DNA from: Altererythrobacter sp. H2
GTDB taxonomy: Bacteria; Pseudomonadota; Alphaproteobacteria; Sphingomonadales; Sphingomonadaceae
Direction: 5' to 3'
Assembly: GCF_035319885.1 (NCBI RefSeq)
Contig: NZ_CP141285.1
Coordinates: forward strand, 1,922,001-1,986,000
Length of the DNA: 64,000 nt
The position numbers were made by a program, and so were the translations under genes. Positions 25,332 through 33,445 of this stretch are shown here, piece by piece (position 1 is the first letter of the stretch; each line of letters starts with the position of its first letter). The notes under the pieces are model-generated. The model did not search any database. It was not told the origin of the DNA and saw only the letters and a list, made by a program, of their open reading frames with translations.

Positions 25332-26678
25332 ATGGATGTTTCCGACCTGGTCGATACGACGACAGGCCGTCAAAAGCGGACGATCTACTCGAACGAGGAG
25401 CTCTACAAGCAAGAGCTTGAACGCATTTTCGGTCGCTGCTGGCTGTTCCTCGTTCACACCAGCCAGATCCCCAAAGCTGGTGACTATTTCCGCACCTTCA
25501 TGGGCGAGGACGACGTCATCGTCATTCGCCAGAAAGACGGGTCGATCAAGGCCTTCCTCAACAGCTGCACCCACCGCGGGAACCGCATTTGCCGCGCCGA
25601 TCGCGGCAATGCCAAGGCCTTTACCTGCAATTATCATGGCTGGTCGTTCGCGCCAGACGGGTCGCTCGCCGGGGTTCCGCTGGAAAACGAGGCCTATTTT
25701 GGCGAACTGGACCGCAGCAAGCTGGGCCTGGTTCAGGTAACCCATGTTGCCGAATACAAGGGCCTGGTCTTCGGCTGCTTCGATCCAGATGCGCCCTCGC
25801 TCGAGGATTACCTTGGCGATGCAAAATTCTTCCTCGATGTCTGGCTGGATGCGATGCCAGGCGGAACTTCGCTTCTCGGCGAAACCCAGAAGATGGAGCT
25901 GGGCAGCAACTGGAAGCTGCCGGTTGAGAATGTCTGCGGCGATGGCTACCATCTGGGTTGGGCGCATGCCGGAGCGATGTCGGCCGTCCAGTCGATGGAC
26001 CTTGCTGGTCTCAGCGTCGGCAATTCGAGTACCAACCTCGAAGGCGGGCTTTCCGTCGCAGGAATGAACGGCCACATGGCGCTGACCTCGCTCGACGGGG
26101 TTTCGGGCTACGCCTTCTACCCCGAACCGAAGCCCATGATGGATTATCTGGAGGCCAATCGTCCCACGGCGATCGAGCGGTTGGGCAAGGTGCGCGGCGA
26201 ACAGCTGTGGGGTTCGCAGATCAACATCACGATTTTCCCCAACCTCCAGTTCCTGCCAGGCCTGAACTGGTTTCGGGTCTATCATCCCAAGGGTCCGGGC
26301 AAGCTCGAGCAATGGACCTGGGCGATGGTGGAAAACGACATGCCCGAAGAAATGCAGGCAACGATCCTCGACAATCAGTGCCTAACCTTCGGTCTCGCTG
26401 GTCTGTTCGACAATGACGATGGAGACAATCTCGCTGCCTGCACCGAACAGTCGCGTGGCTGGCGGACGGCGCAGATGGACGTGTTCACTAACATGGCGCT
26501 CGGCCGTTCTGGGCCGCGCGATGGCTTTCCTGGCGACATCGCAGCCGGATTGGTGAGCGAGCACAACCAGCGCTATTTCTATCGCCGCTGGCAAGAACAC
26601 ATGCAGGCTGAAAGCTGGGCCGAGGTTCCCACCTACAACATTAACTCGCTCTCCGTTGAGGAGCCTGAGAATGCCTGA
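25332..26678 (+). CDS. NDO/biphenyl-type Rieske dioxygenase, alpha subunit (pair B)
   Basis: 448 residues from ATG 25332 (GGAGAGAG upstream). Rieske ligands occur in CTHRGN and CNYHGW, and the mononuclear iron site in GDGYHLGWAH with a distal Asp in LFDNDDGDN. The sequence YKGLVFGCFDPDAPSLEDYLGDA and the overall layout follow naphthalene dioxygenase NahAc and sphingomonad BphA1-type subunits. First gene after the sigma-54 promoter; its end overlaps the beta gene by 8 bp. It probably attacks a neutral hydrocarbon or salicylate-like ring; sphingomonad clusters carry several such paralogues with different substrates. Confidence 0.92.
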   Translation: MDVSDLVDTTTGRQKRTIYSNEELYKQELERIFGRCWLFLVHTSQIPKAGDYFRTFMGEDDVIVIRQKDGSIKAFLNSCTHRGNRICRADRGNAKAFTCNYHGWSFAPDGSLAGVPLENEAYFGELDRSKLGLVQVTHVAEYKGLVFGCFDPDAPSLEDYLGDAKFFLDVWLDAMPGGTSLLGETQKMELGSNWKLPVENVCGDGYHLGWAHAGAMSAVQSMDLAGLSVGNSSTNLEGGLSVAGMNGHMALTSLDGVSGYAFYPEPKPMMDYLEANRPTAIERLGKVRGEQLWGSQINITIFPNLQFLPGLNWFRVYHPKGPGKLEQWTWAMVENDMPEEMQATILDNQCLTFGLAGLFDNDDGDNLAACTEQSRGWRTAQMDVFTNMALGRSGPRDGFPGDIAAGLVSEHNQRYFYRRWQEHMQAESWAEVPTYNINSLSVEEPENA

Positions 26679-27198
26679 AATGAACCCTGCCCCGGTCCCG
26701 GTAGAGGACATGATCGCTCTGACGCAGCGACTGTATCACGAAGCGCGTCTCCTCGATGCCGAACGCTTCGAGGACTGGCTGGAGCTGCTGTGCGACGATG
26801 TTACCTACCGAATGGACCTCAAACGGCGGCGCTTCCGGGCGGATCGGTCGCCGCCGGCGCCAGTCGGCGCTGGCGTTGTTTTTAACGAGAACATCGCGCG
26901 CCTTAAACTCAGGATCGATCGCCTGCGCTCGGGATATGCCTGGGCCGAGGATCCGCCCAATTTCGTGCGCCGCGTCATATCGAACGTCGAAATCGAACCT
27001 GCGGATGCCGAAAACGAGATGATCGTACACTCGGTAATCGTCATTCATCGCAACCGCATCGACGGCTTGGCGCGTCAATTTACTGCGGGGCGCACCGACC
27101 GGTGGCGCCATGGAACGCAGGGCTGGTGCCTCGCTGCGCGTGACATCGCGCTTGACCATACGGTGCTGCCAGACAGCAACATCAACGTGTTTTTCTAG
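26671..27198 (+). CDS. Rieske dioxygenase, beta subunit (pair B)
   Basis: 175 residues from ATG 26671, which overlaps the alpha stop. It has the NahAd-like start (LTQRLYHEARLLDAERFEDWLELL..DVTYRM) and end (CLAARDIALDHTVLPDSNINVFF). It has no cofactor and pairs with the alpha subunit immediately upstream. Confidence 0.9.
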   Translation: MPEMNPAPVPVEDMIALTQRLYHEARLLDAERFEDWLELLCDDVTYRMDLKRRRFRADRSPPAPVGAGVVFNENIARLKLRIDRLRSGYAWAEDPPNFVRRVISNVEIEPADAENEMIVHSVIVIHRNRIDGLARQFTAGRTDRWRHGTQGWCLAARDIALDHTVLPDSNINVFF

Positions 27199-27223
27199 AA
27201 GAAATTATCGGGAGAAGAATGAC

Positions 27224-28591
27224 ATGCGAATCGAACGGATCGGCCGTGAACCAGATTTTTCGCGTTACATGGACCTCAAGGAAGGCTGGCTCGACCGCCG
27301 GATCTTCAGCGATGCCGAGATTTACGAGGAAGAACTGTACCGCATCTTCGCGCGGTCCTGGCTGTTCGTGGCCCACGAAAGCCAGCTGCCCAAGGCAGGC
27401 GATTTTCTAACCACCCACATGGGCGAAGACGCCGTGATCGTCGCGCGTCAGCCTGATGGCTCAATCAGGGTCTTCCTGAATTCCTGTCCGCATCGCGGCA
27501 ACAAGGTGTGCTTTGCCGACGCCGGAAACACCCGCCGGTTTGTCTGCAATTACCACGGCTGGGCCTTTGATACCGGCGGTGAACTGAAAGGCATGCACGA
27601 GGAATATTGCTACGACGAAAACGATATCGATCGGAAAAAGAACGGCTTGAAGCAGGTAGCCCGGGTTGCCAGTTACAAGGGGCTGGTTTTTGCGACCTTC
27701 GCCGAAGACGGCCCGAGCCTCGATGCCTGGCTGGGCGACTTCCGCTGGTACCTCGACATGCTGCTCGACAACGAAGAAGGCGGCACCGAATTGATCGGCG
27801 GCTGCATCAAGTCGGTGATGAACGCCAACTGGAAGTTCGGCGTCGAGAACTTCATCGGCGATGCCTACCATGCTGGCTGGACCCATGATTCCGGCTGCCG
27901 TTCGATGAACAACGGTGAGCCCTTCCCGCCGATCGACATGGAAAATTCCTACCATGCCAGCGTTAACGGCCACGGGTGGGAATTCGGCACCGAAGGGGTG
28001 GGCGATCTCTTCCTCCTCGGCCGGCCAAAAGTTCTCGAATATTATGAGAAGATCCGCCCCAAGATGGCCCAACGGCTAGGCGAGATGCGCTCGAAGATTT
28101 TCGGATCGGTCGCCTCCGCGTCGATTTTCCCCAACGTGTCGTTCCTTCCAGGCATTTCGACCTTCCGTCAGTGGCAGCCCAAGGGACCGATGGAATTCGA
28201 ACTCAAGACCTGGGTGATCGTCAACAAGGCGATGCCAGATGACATCAAGGATGAAATTACTAAAGGGGTCATGCAGACCTTTGGCCCAGGAGGCACGTTC
28301 GAGATGGACGATGGCGAGAACTGGAGTAACTGCACCACAGTCAACCGCGGTGTGGTCACCCGCCACGAACGCCTGCACTACCGTTGCGGCATATCGCGCC
28401 AGATCGAGCACGATACCCTGCCGGGCATCGTCTACCGCGGCCAGTACAATGACGCCAACCAGCGCGGCTTCTACCAGCGTTGGCTCGACATGATGCAAGC
28501 CGACAAGCTGGAGGCTATGCCAGACCGGCCGGAATCACGCCTTTCCGGCGTTGGCGAGACGCGCAACCTCCCCGGCCTGTTCGCGCTCTGA
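27224..28591 (+). CDS. NDO-type Rieske dioxygenase, alpha subunit (pair C)
   Basis: 455 residues from ATG 27224 with GGGAGAAG upstream. Rieske ligands CPHRGN and CNYHGW; iron site GDAYHAGWTH, very close to the GDAYHVGWTH of NahAc, with the distal Asp in EMDDGENW. It also shares KGLVFATF, SIFPNVSFLPG and TFGPGGTFE with the family. It is clearly paralogous to pair B but diverged, so the two pairs probably cover different substrates. It follows pair B by 25 bp in the same operon. Confidence 0.92.
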   Translation: MRIERIGREPDFSRYMDLKEGWLDRRIFSDAEIYEEELYRIFARSWLFVAHESQLPKAGDFLTTHMGEDAVIVARQPDGSIRVFLNSCPHRGNKVCFADAGNTRRFVCNYHGWAFDTGGELKGMHEEYCYDENDIDRKKNGLKQVARVASYKGLVFATFAEDGPSLDAWLGDFRWYLDMLLDNEEGGTELIGGCIKSVMNANWKFGVENFIGDAYHAGWTHDSGCRSMNNGEPFPPIDMENSYHASVNGHGWEFGTEGVGDLFLLGRPKVLEYYEKIRPKMAQRLGEMRSKIFGSVASASIFPNVSFLPGISTFRQWQPKGPMEFELKTWVIVNKAMPDDIKDEITKGVMQTFGPGGTFEMDDGENWSNCTTVNRGVVTRHERLHYRCGISRQIEHDTLPGIVYRGQYNDANQRGFYQRWLDMMQADKLEAMPDRPESRLSGVGETRNLPGLFAL

Positions 28592-28605
28592 AAGGGATCA
28601 TTACT

Positions 28606-29157
28606 ATGACACAGAACGCCACGTTGGAACGCCCCCAGACGGGCCAGAGCGCCTCGCTCGAACTGACGCACGCCTTGACCCAGACGGTCTACCGCGAAGC
28701 GCGCATGCTCGACGATGAGAACTATGTCGATTGGGTCAAAATGCTGGCCGACGATTTGCTCTATCATATGCCCGGTATTGAAACACGCTATCGCCGCGAC
28801 AAGACCGACCAGGTCAACGACCTGACCCGGATGGCCTATTACAACGACAATCTGGAGGAGATCAAAAAACGGCTTACGCGGCTGGAAACCGGAACGGCAT
28901 GGTCAGAGGATCCGGCCACGCGCTACACGCACATCATCACCAATGTTGAGGTAGAGCTGACTGAAAAGGCCGGAGAATACCGGGTCTATTCCAACTTCTA
29001 CGCCTATCGCAATCGCAATGAGCGTGAGGAAGATTCACTTATCGGCAACCGTGTCGATATCTGGCGCGAAGCGGGAGCTTCCTTTCAGCTGGTCAAACGG
29101 CGGATCATACTCAAGCATAATGTCCTTCTCAGCAAGAACCTGAACATCTTCCTTTAG
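28606..29157 (+). CDS. Rieske dioxygenase, beta subunit (pair C)
   Basis: 183 residues from ATG 28606, 14 bp after the alpha stop. Typical beta-subunit features: TQTVYREARMLDDENYVDWVKML, then WSEDPATRYTHIITNVEV, and a C-terminal LVKRRIILKHNVLLSKNLNIFL. An acidic, longer N-terminus separates it from the pair B beta subunit. Confidence 0.9.
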   Translation: MTQNATLERPQTGQSASLELTHALTQTVYREARMLDDENYVDWVKMLADDLLYHMPGIETRYRRDKTDQVNDLTRMAYYNDNLEEIKKRLTRLETGTAWSEDPATRYTHIITNVEVELTEKAGEYRVYSNFYAYRNRNEREEDSLIGNRVDIWREAGASFQLVKRRIILKHNVLLSKNLNIFL

Positions 29158-29289
29158 GGATGCGGCGGCACGAAATGCGGAGCCAGTCGCATTACGTGCC
29201 GCTAACCATGCGCTCCTTGGCGCGGGGCATTCCTGCACACGAACAACAATAGAGCTGGCCTGCGGACCGGACGGATCGGAGAGAATAAG

Positions 29290-30393
29290 GTGGACGCATT
29301 ACGGTATTATCTTGTGCCGATGATGACTCTGACGGGCATCGCTGGGTTTGTCCTCGGCGGCCCGTTCGTGTGGCTCGGTTTTGGCACCTTCCCTGTTCTG
29401 ATGCTGCTGGATATTGCCCTTCCCAGTGACAGCAAAATGCGCGCACGCGGCATTTCGTCCGTCGCCGATTTCGCGATCTATCTGCAGCTACCTCTGATGA
29501 TCGCACTCTATCTGGTTTTCGCCGACTCGGTAAACTCCGGCACAAATTCGATATTGGGTGATGCGGCTTCAGGTTGGCAGATCGCAGGATCGATCGCCAG
29601 CCTTGCCTGGCTTTCCGCGGTTCCGACCCTGCCCGTCGCGCACGAGTTGATGCATCGCCGGCACTGGCTCCCGCGCGCGGTCGCAAAGGGGTTGAGCGCC
29701 TTCTATGGCGATCCCAATCGCGATATTGCACACATTGTCACCCATCATGTGCATCTCGACACAGCGAAAGATAGTGACACCCCCTTGAGAGGGCAGACCA
29801 TCTACAGCTTCGTATTTTCAGCCACCTGGGGTTCGTACAAGGACACCTGGGACAAGCAGGCGGAGATCCTTTCGCGTCTGGGTCATTCGAAATGGAGCTG
29901 GCGCAATGCGATGTGGTTGCAACTGGTGCTGGTTGGCGCAATTATCGGTGCGATGGTCGTTCTCGCGAGCCCGGTTGCTGGCCTGATGACGGTAGCCGCG
30001 ATGTTCTTCGCCAAAATGCTGGTTGAAGGCTTCAATTACTTTCAACATTATGGCCTGCTGCGGATCGAGGGAGAGCCGATCGCCAAGCATCACGCATGGA
30101 ACCATCTTGGCATGATCGTGCGTCCGATCGGGGTCGAGATCACCAATCACATCAACCACCACCTCGACGGGCACACCCCATTCTACGAACTGCGGCCCGA
30201 GCCCGAGGCGCCGCAGATGCCGTCGTTGTTTCTGTGTTTCCTGTGCGGACTGGTCCCGCCAGTCTGGAACCGGTTCATCGCCCAGCCGCGCCTCAAAGAC
30301 TGGGACCAGAGGTTTGCATCACCTGACGAGCGCAAACTTGCACAAGCCGCCAACGCGAGGGCCGGTTGGCCGCAGTGGCTCGCCATCGAATGA
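29290..30393 (+). CDS. xylM: xylene/toluene monooxygenase, hydroxylase subunit
   Basis: Di-iron integral membrane hydroxylase that oxidises ring methyl groups to benzyl alcohols. 367 residues, close to TOL XylM, starting at GTG 29290 after GGAGAGAATAAG. It matches XylM along its length: start MDALRYYLVP, SLAWLSAVPTLPVAHELMHRRHWLP, FYGDPNRDIAHIVTHHVHLDT, EGFNYFQHYGL, HHAWNHLG, ITNHINHHLDGHTPFYELRPEPEAPQMPSLF with line breaks between these blocks. The histidine boxes HELMH, HHVH and NHINHH are intact. It is the fifth gene after the sigma-54 promoter, so toluene-type inducers may control it, as at Pu of the TOL plasmid. Confidence 0.94.
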   Translation: MDALRYYLVPMMTLTGIAGFVLGGPFVWLGFGTFPVLMLLDIALPSDSKMRARGISSVADFAIYLQLPLMIALYLVFADSVNSGTNSILGDAASGWQIAGSIASLAWLSAVPTLPVAHELMHRRHWLPRAVAKGLSAFYGDPNRDIAHIVTHHVHLDTAKDSDTPLRGQTIYSFVFSATWGSYKDTWDKQAEILSRLGHSKWSWRNAMWLQLVLVGAIIGAMVVLASPVAGLMTVAAMFFAKMLVEGFNYFQHYGLLRIEGEPIAKHHAWNHLGMIVRPIGVEITNHINHHLDGHTPFYELRPEPEAPQMPSLFLCFLCGLVPPVWNRFIAQPRLKDWDQRFASPDERKLAQAANARAGWPQWLAIE

Positions 30394-30445
30394 CACAGTC
30401 CACCAACATGACGATGTATCCGTCCGGTCATCTGCATGTTACTCG

Positions 30446-30480
30446 AGCGTCGTCCCTCCGGGGATGACGCTTCCTTTTTC
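30446..30480 (+). terminator. strong intrinsic terminator-like hairpin between xylM and xylA
   Basis: AGCGTCGTCCC (30446-30456) pairs with GGGATGACGCT (30461-30471), 11 bp with one G-U, around the tetraloop TCCG, followed by TCCTTTTTC. It lies between two genes whose products form one enzyme, so it may reduce xylA expression or imply a separate xylA promoter. Confidence 0.7.
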
Positions 30481-30523
30481 TTTCATCCCACTTGCCGCAG
30501 ATCGAACAGAATAGATCGCATTC

Positions 30524-31564
30524 ATGTTTTCCTTCCTGAAAAAACCCAAGCCCAGCAAGGTGACTGTGACCTCCGAAGCGCGGGAGTTGTTTGTCGCCCA
30601 AGACAAAACCCTGCTCGAAGCAATGCTCGCCGAGGGCATGGCCATGCCGCACGATTGCAAAGTCGGTTCGTGCGGAACCTGCAAATTCAAGCTTCTGGAC
30701 GGCAAGATACGGGAATTAAGTCCCTCCGCGCTGGTTCTGGAGCGCGACGAACTGTCGGCTGGATACAGGCTTGCTTGTCAGGCCCTACCTCGCTCGGACT
30801 TGACGATTGCACTCGACGCTCCCTTGTTGAGCCAGCAAGCGGTCAAAAACTATCCGGCAACGATTGTCGCAGCCACCCGGCTTTGCCCGGACATCGTAAA
30901 CCTCATTGTCGAGCTTGACCGACCGCTGTCCTTTACCCCAGGCCAGTACGCCGATCTGAGCCTGACTGGCATCGACGGTCCCCGAAGCTACTCCTTCGCA
31001 TTCGCACCCAAAAACGGGTCGGCAAAGCAGTTGCAATTCCATGTCCGCCATGTTCCGGGAGGCGCTTTCACCGACTGGTTGTTTGGCGGTGAACGCATCG
31101 GAACGCAGCTGGAGGTGGCGGCGCCCTATGGCGCGTTCCACCTCAAGCCAAGCAAGGCGCCAATGCTCTGCATTGCGGGTGGCAGCGGCCTCGCTCCGAT
31201 CATGGCGATTTTGCAGGAGGCCCATGCGCTTGGCGCCAATCGGCCGGTTATCCTGTTGTATGGTGCCAGGACCAAGGCGCATCTTTATTGCCTTGATGAA
31301 ATCAGCGCACTCGCCGCCGACTGGAATGCGCCGTTCGAATTTATACCGGTCTTGTCCGAAGAGACACCGGATAGCCCCTGGCAAGGCGCGCGGGGGTTGG
31401 TGACGCAGCAGATCGCCGCCATACCGGACAAGGCGCAATGTGAGGCCTATCTCTGCGGTCCGCCCGCGATGGTCGACCACGCCGAAACAGAGTTACTCAG
31501 CGCGGGCGTGCCTCGCGATGCGATATCAGCAGATCGTTTCCTCGACCGCAGCAGCGCGCGGTAA
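30524..31564 (+). CDS. xylA: xylene monooxygenase electron transfer component (ferredoxin-FAD-NAD reductase)
   Basis: 346 residues. N-terminal plant-type [2Fe-2S] ferredoxin with CKVGSCGTCKFKL and RLACQ (about residues 45-85). An FNR-like domain follows, with flavin motif RSYSFAF, NAD site CIAGGSGLAPI and the terminal YLCGPPAMVD. It passes electrons from NADH to XylM; length and domain order match TOL XylA. Although the gene follows xylM, a terminator-like hairpin lies in the 130-bp gap. Confidence 0.92.
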   Translation: MFSFLKKPKPSKVTVTSEARELFVAQDKTLLEAMLAEGMAMPHDCKVGSCGTCKFKLLDGKIRELSPSALVLERDELSAGYRLACQALPRSDLTIALDAPLLSQQAVKNYPATIVAATRLCPDIVNLIVELDRPLSFTPGQYADLSLTGIDGPRSYSFAFAPKNGSAKQLQFHVRHVPGGAFTDWLFGGERIGTQLEVAAPYGAFHLKPSKAPMLCIAGGSGLAPIMAILQEAHALGANRPVILLYGARTKAHLYCLDEISALAADWNAPFEFIPVLSEETPDSPWQGARGLVTQQIAAIPDKAQCEAYLCGPPAMVDHAETELLSAGVPRDAISADRFLDRSSAR

Positions 31565-31684
31565 TGTTTGTATACGTTCCTGCACCTGCCATGCTTCCAT
31601 GGCCTGCCTGCAACGACAGGTTTCGACCAATACGCCCGCAAAATTTGGCATTCAGCCAAGCACCTTCAACCAGGAAAGAATGAC

Positions 31685-31972
31685 ATGGCAGCTTACGTCA
31701 TCATTGTAACACAAACGGTTTCAGATCCGGCCCTGTTGAACCAGTACAAGGAACAGGCAAGAGAGCATCTTCGGGCGCAGGGCATCTCTTTCACCGCGGG
31801 TCCAGTTGTGGCCGAAACGCTGGAAGGAACGGCTCCGCATGGAGCGGTCGTGCTCAAATTCGGAGACCTCAAGCAAGCACAGGACTGGTACAGATCCGAC
31901 GATTATCAGAAACTTTTGGAAATGCGGCTTTCGGCTACTTCCAGCACGGCGATTATCGTCGAAGGACCCTGA
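31685..31972 (+). CDS. DUF1330 family small protein
   Basis: 95 residues from ATG 31685 with AGGAAAG upstream. The ferredoxin-like alpha/beta pattern and the segments AYVIIVTQTVSDPALLNQYKEQA and GAVVLKFGDLKQAQDWYRSDDYQ (split here at the gap) are typical of the DUF1330 family, a dimeric alpha-beta barrel fold with no firmly known role. Position after xylA suggests a helper in the same pathway. Confidence 0.8.
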   Translation: MAAYVIIVTQTVSDPALLNQYKEQAREHLRAQGISFTAGPVVAETLEGTAPHGAVVLKFGDLKQAQDWYRSDDYQKLLEMRLSATSSTAIIVEGP

Positions 31973-31995
31973 ATAAAATAGCAAGAGAAGCCGAA

Positions 31996-32361
31996 ATGAA
32001 AAACCTTTTGCCAAGACATGCCCTGTTCGTGGCGGCAGCTGCAATTTCCCTGGTCTGGGTATGGACCAAGGGATTCGGCTGGCCGGCTGAGGGCGGCAAT
32101 CTGATCAACCTGCCAGGATTCTTCATGGATGCCTACAACAGCGGCAACGCGGCTGCATTTCTGACGATAGGCAACCTATTTGTCTGGGGCGTATTCTTGG
32201 TCTGGGTCATCGCCGACGCCAAGCGCATCGGCCTGGGAACCGGTACCGGCGTGACATTTGCCATGCTTTCACTGCTTGGCATGTGTTTCGCCTTCCCGCT
32301 CCATCTGGTGCGGCGCGAACGATGGCTTGAACGCCGCAACGGTTTAGCCGACGCACGGTGA
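31996..32361 (+). CDS. DUF2834-like small membrane protein
   Basis: 121 residues with about three transmembrane segments (LFVAAAAISLVWVW, LTIGNLFVWGVFLVWVIADA and VTFAMLSLLGMCFAFPLHLV, each written separately) and a basic C-terminal tail RRERWLERR. The spacing resembles the DUF2834 family. Function unknown; it is the last gene of the + strand run, 23 bp after the DUF1330 gene and convergent with the next operon. Confidence 0.6.
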   Translation: MKNLLPRHALFVAAAAISLVWVWTKGFGWPAEGGNLINLPGFFMDAYNSGNAAAFLTIGNLFVWGVFLVWVIADAKRIGLGTGTGVTFAMLSLLGMCFAFPLHLVRRERWLERRNGLADAR

Positions 32362-32441
32362 GCGGCAGTACTTGTTTTCCGACAAACAATGTCTGGCGAG
32401 CACCGCACCTGCGGGAACTCCGGGACAAGATACCACTAGCA

Positions 32442-33437
32442 TCAGCCTGCGAATGGCGGTGCAGTGTGCGTTCCCCAAAGAGCCAGAACAGAGCGCAACG
32501 CGGTTACGAATGCCAATGGCTGGTCGAGCATCAGATGGTGTCGCGCCTCAGGAACGGCAATTATCGGAATGTCACCTCCACCCAGTTCGCGAACATATTC
32601 GGCTGATTCCGGTGTGAAAAGCAGGCTCAAGCCGCCGTGTACGATAGCCTTTCGGCCCGGTGCCTGCACCAGGCGCTCGCCCATGGTGAGCCATTCGTCG
32701 GGCTTGTTGCTCCTCCGAAAGACCTCGGTCGAGAACTTCCAAGTCCACTCGTCTCCATCCTGCCGCAGGGAGTGATAGGCCATGTAGTCCAGCAGGAATG
32801 GCTCGCCGACCGGCTGGGGCGGGGAAAGGATGTACCGCCCGCGCGCCGCTTCATAGCTGGAATAGCGCTTGCTGGGCCTGTCCGGATCGCCAGAACCTGG
32901 GCTTGATCGCCTGAGGTTCCAGTACTCGTTCAGGAGAGCAGGACGCATGATCATGAGATCGCAAACCACCACTCCGGCAAAGGTCCCGGGCGATTGGGTC
33001 ACGGCTGTCAGGGCCGCTCCCGATCCGAAGCTGTGCGCGATAATCGTCGGCTTTTGGCCATCGGCAAACATATTCAGCGCCTCGGCAATCTCGCGAAACT
33101 CGCCCCCTCTTGCCAAGAGGTCGGCGCGCCCGCGCATCTCGCTGTCGCCCATGCCGGCCAGATCGAACGCCACCACGTCGTAGTCTTCGGCAAGAAACGG
33201 TGCAATGAAGGCGAAGCAGCGCGCATGGGCGAGAAAGCCATGGGTCATAAGCACCTTGGGCTTGCCAGGGTCACCCCAGCGAAAATAGTGCGCCTTGGCC
33301 CCATCGATTTCCACATAACCCTCTTCGCGCGGCACCTTGAGGGCCGACACGAACCATTCGGGCAGATGCGAACCGTCACCAGCCCAGAGAGGATCGATGT
33401 CGGCCGGAAAATCCTCTATTCTCACCATCTCGTTCAT
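32442..33437 (-). CDS. alpha/beta hydrolase
   Basis: 331 residues from ATG 33437, eight bases after the Baeyer-Villiger monooxygenase stop. It has THGFLAHARCF (oxyanion region), the nucleophile elbow AHSFGSG, and a catalytic-His candidate in EARHHLMLDQP. A hydrolase directly behind a Baeyer-Villiger enzyme suggests it opens the ester or lactone formed by that enzyme. It is the last gene of the long - strand module. Confidence 0.85.
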   Translation of the reverse strand: MNEMVRIEDFPADIDPLWAGDGSHLPEWFVSALKVPREEGYVEIDGAKAHYFRWGDPGKPKVLMTHGFLAHARCFAFIAPFLAEDYDVVAFDLAGMGDSEMRGRADLLARGGEFREIAEALNMFADGQKPTIIAHSFGSGAALTAVTQSPGTFAGVVVCDLMIMRPALLNEYWNLRRSSPGSGDPDRPSKRYSSYEAARGRYILSPPQPVGEPFLLDYMAYHSLRQDGDEWTWKFSTEVFRRSNKPDEWLTMGERLVQAPGRKAIVHGGLSLLFTPESAEYVRELGGGDIPIIAVPEARHHLMLDQPLAFVTALRSVLALWGTHTAPPFAG

Positions 33438-33445
33438 CAGGTTAC

